Source: Campylobacterales bacterium (GTDB lineage Bacteria > Campylobacterota > Campylobacteria > Campylobacterales > QNZT01). From it: DNA of 13,915 nucleotides. The DNA lies in NCBI GenBank assembly GCA_015489185.1, contig WGAE01000191.1, positions 1-13,915 on the forward strand, given 5' to 3'. A program made the position numbers and the translations under genes. Under the pieces are notes generated by a model, which had not been told where the DNA came from, ran no database searches, and saw only the letters and a program-made list of their open reading frames with translations. Every line of letters begins with the position of its first letter. Position 1 is the stretch's first letter. Positions 13,742-13,915 of this stretch are shown here, piece by piece.

Positions 13742-13915
13742 CTATTTGTTATTTGCTTTTTTGGCTTCTTCGACCGCCTCTTTGTAGAAGGCTTCACGCT
13801 CTTTGAGTGCTTTTTGCATCTGGCTCTTCTCATATGCGTTGACCGCCGCTTCCGCTTTGTTGCGTGTGACATCGCCGCGGGTTTTACCCAGCAGTTTTTT
13901 GAAACTCTCTTTGAG
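13742..13915 (-). CDS. C-terminal fragment of an unrecognised charged, helical protein, cut by the window edge
   Basis: The minus strand stays open from the right edge to a TAG at 13742-13744, giving the last 57 residues of a gene that begins outside the window. The fragment is Lys/Glu/Ala-rich and helical (KAEAAVNAYEKSQMQKALKE, then AVEEAKKANNK), with no cysteine or hydrophobic helix. It could be a soluble helical domain or a cytoplasmic tail. It lies 12 bases before the permease start on the same strand, suggesting one operon. An overlapping ORF in another frame (13570-13872) has irregular composition and runs through the permease, so I prefer this frame. No family is recognised. Confidence 0.6.
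   Translation of the reverse strand, partial: LKESFKKLLGKTRGDVTRNKAEAAVNAYEKSQMQKALKEREAFYKEAVEEAKKANNK

Noticed and set aside
13570..13872. 100-aa minus-strand frame spanning the permease start
   Set aside because: Arg/Lys/Ser-rich composition; overlaps the permease N-terminal motif and the alternative frame ending at 13742, which has a plausible helical protein sequence and normal operon spacing.

Overview
This window looks like a chromosomal stretch from a free-living, respiratory member of the Campylobacterota (Epsilonproteobacteria). The evidence is gene content: a Bat-type VWA/TPR–BatD pair, a DUF4492–cydA–cydB quinol-oxidase operon with Bacteroidetes/Campylobacterota-type CydB, and an N-terminally Cys-free CRP/FNR regulator. 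A Sulfurimonas- or Sulfurovum-like source is a guess I cannot confirm from sequence alone. I see no tRNA, rRNA, CRISPR array, insertion sequence or phage gene. The only mobile-type cargo is one toxin–antitoxin pair.

Layout. (1) 1–1985, plus strand: the K/Q-rich tail of a Bat-type protein, cut by the window edge, overlaps batD. (2) 1958–5040, minus strand: a CLC-family chloride channel/transporter is followed, through an ATGA stop/start overlap, by a DUF4153 membrane protein whose 3' end overlaps batD convergently. (3) 5041–7299, plus strand: a CRP/FNR-family regulator is divergent from clc with back-to-back promoters. Next comes a secreted beta-barrel-like protein with a helical insertion, ended by a clear intrinsic terminator. 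A perfect TGTGA-N6-TCACA palindrome lies between these two genes, at -41.5 from a predicted promoter. (4) 7306–8098, minus strand: an MntA/HepT toxin–antitoxin module with a palindrome upstream. (5) 8211–11506, minus strand: a five-gene cytochrome bd operon, DUF4492–cydA–cydB plus two small downstream genes of unknown function (a 60-aa single-pass membrane protein and a 64-aa soluble protein). (6) 11507–13915, minus strand: an intergenic region rich in inverted repeats, an HdeD-family membrane protein, an APC-family permease, and the last 57 codons of an unrecognised gene.

How the parts fit. The bd oxidase gives high-affinity oxygen respiration, and its small genes are likely assembly or stability factors. 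The regulator probably controls the neighbouring barrel gene as a class II activator, and may affect clc through the shared promoter region. The most testable new ideas are this local CRP-type regulatory circuit, the uncharacterised barrel protein it would control, and the two extra small proteins of the cyd operon.
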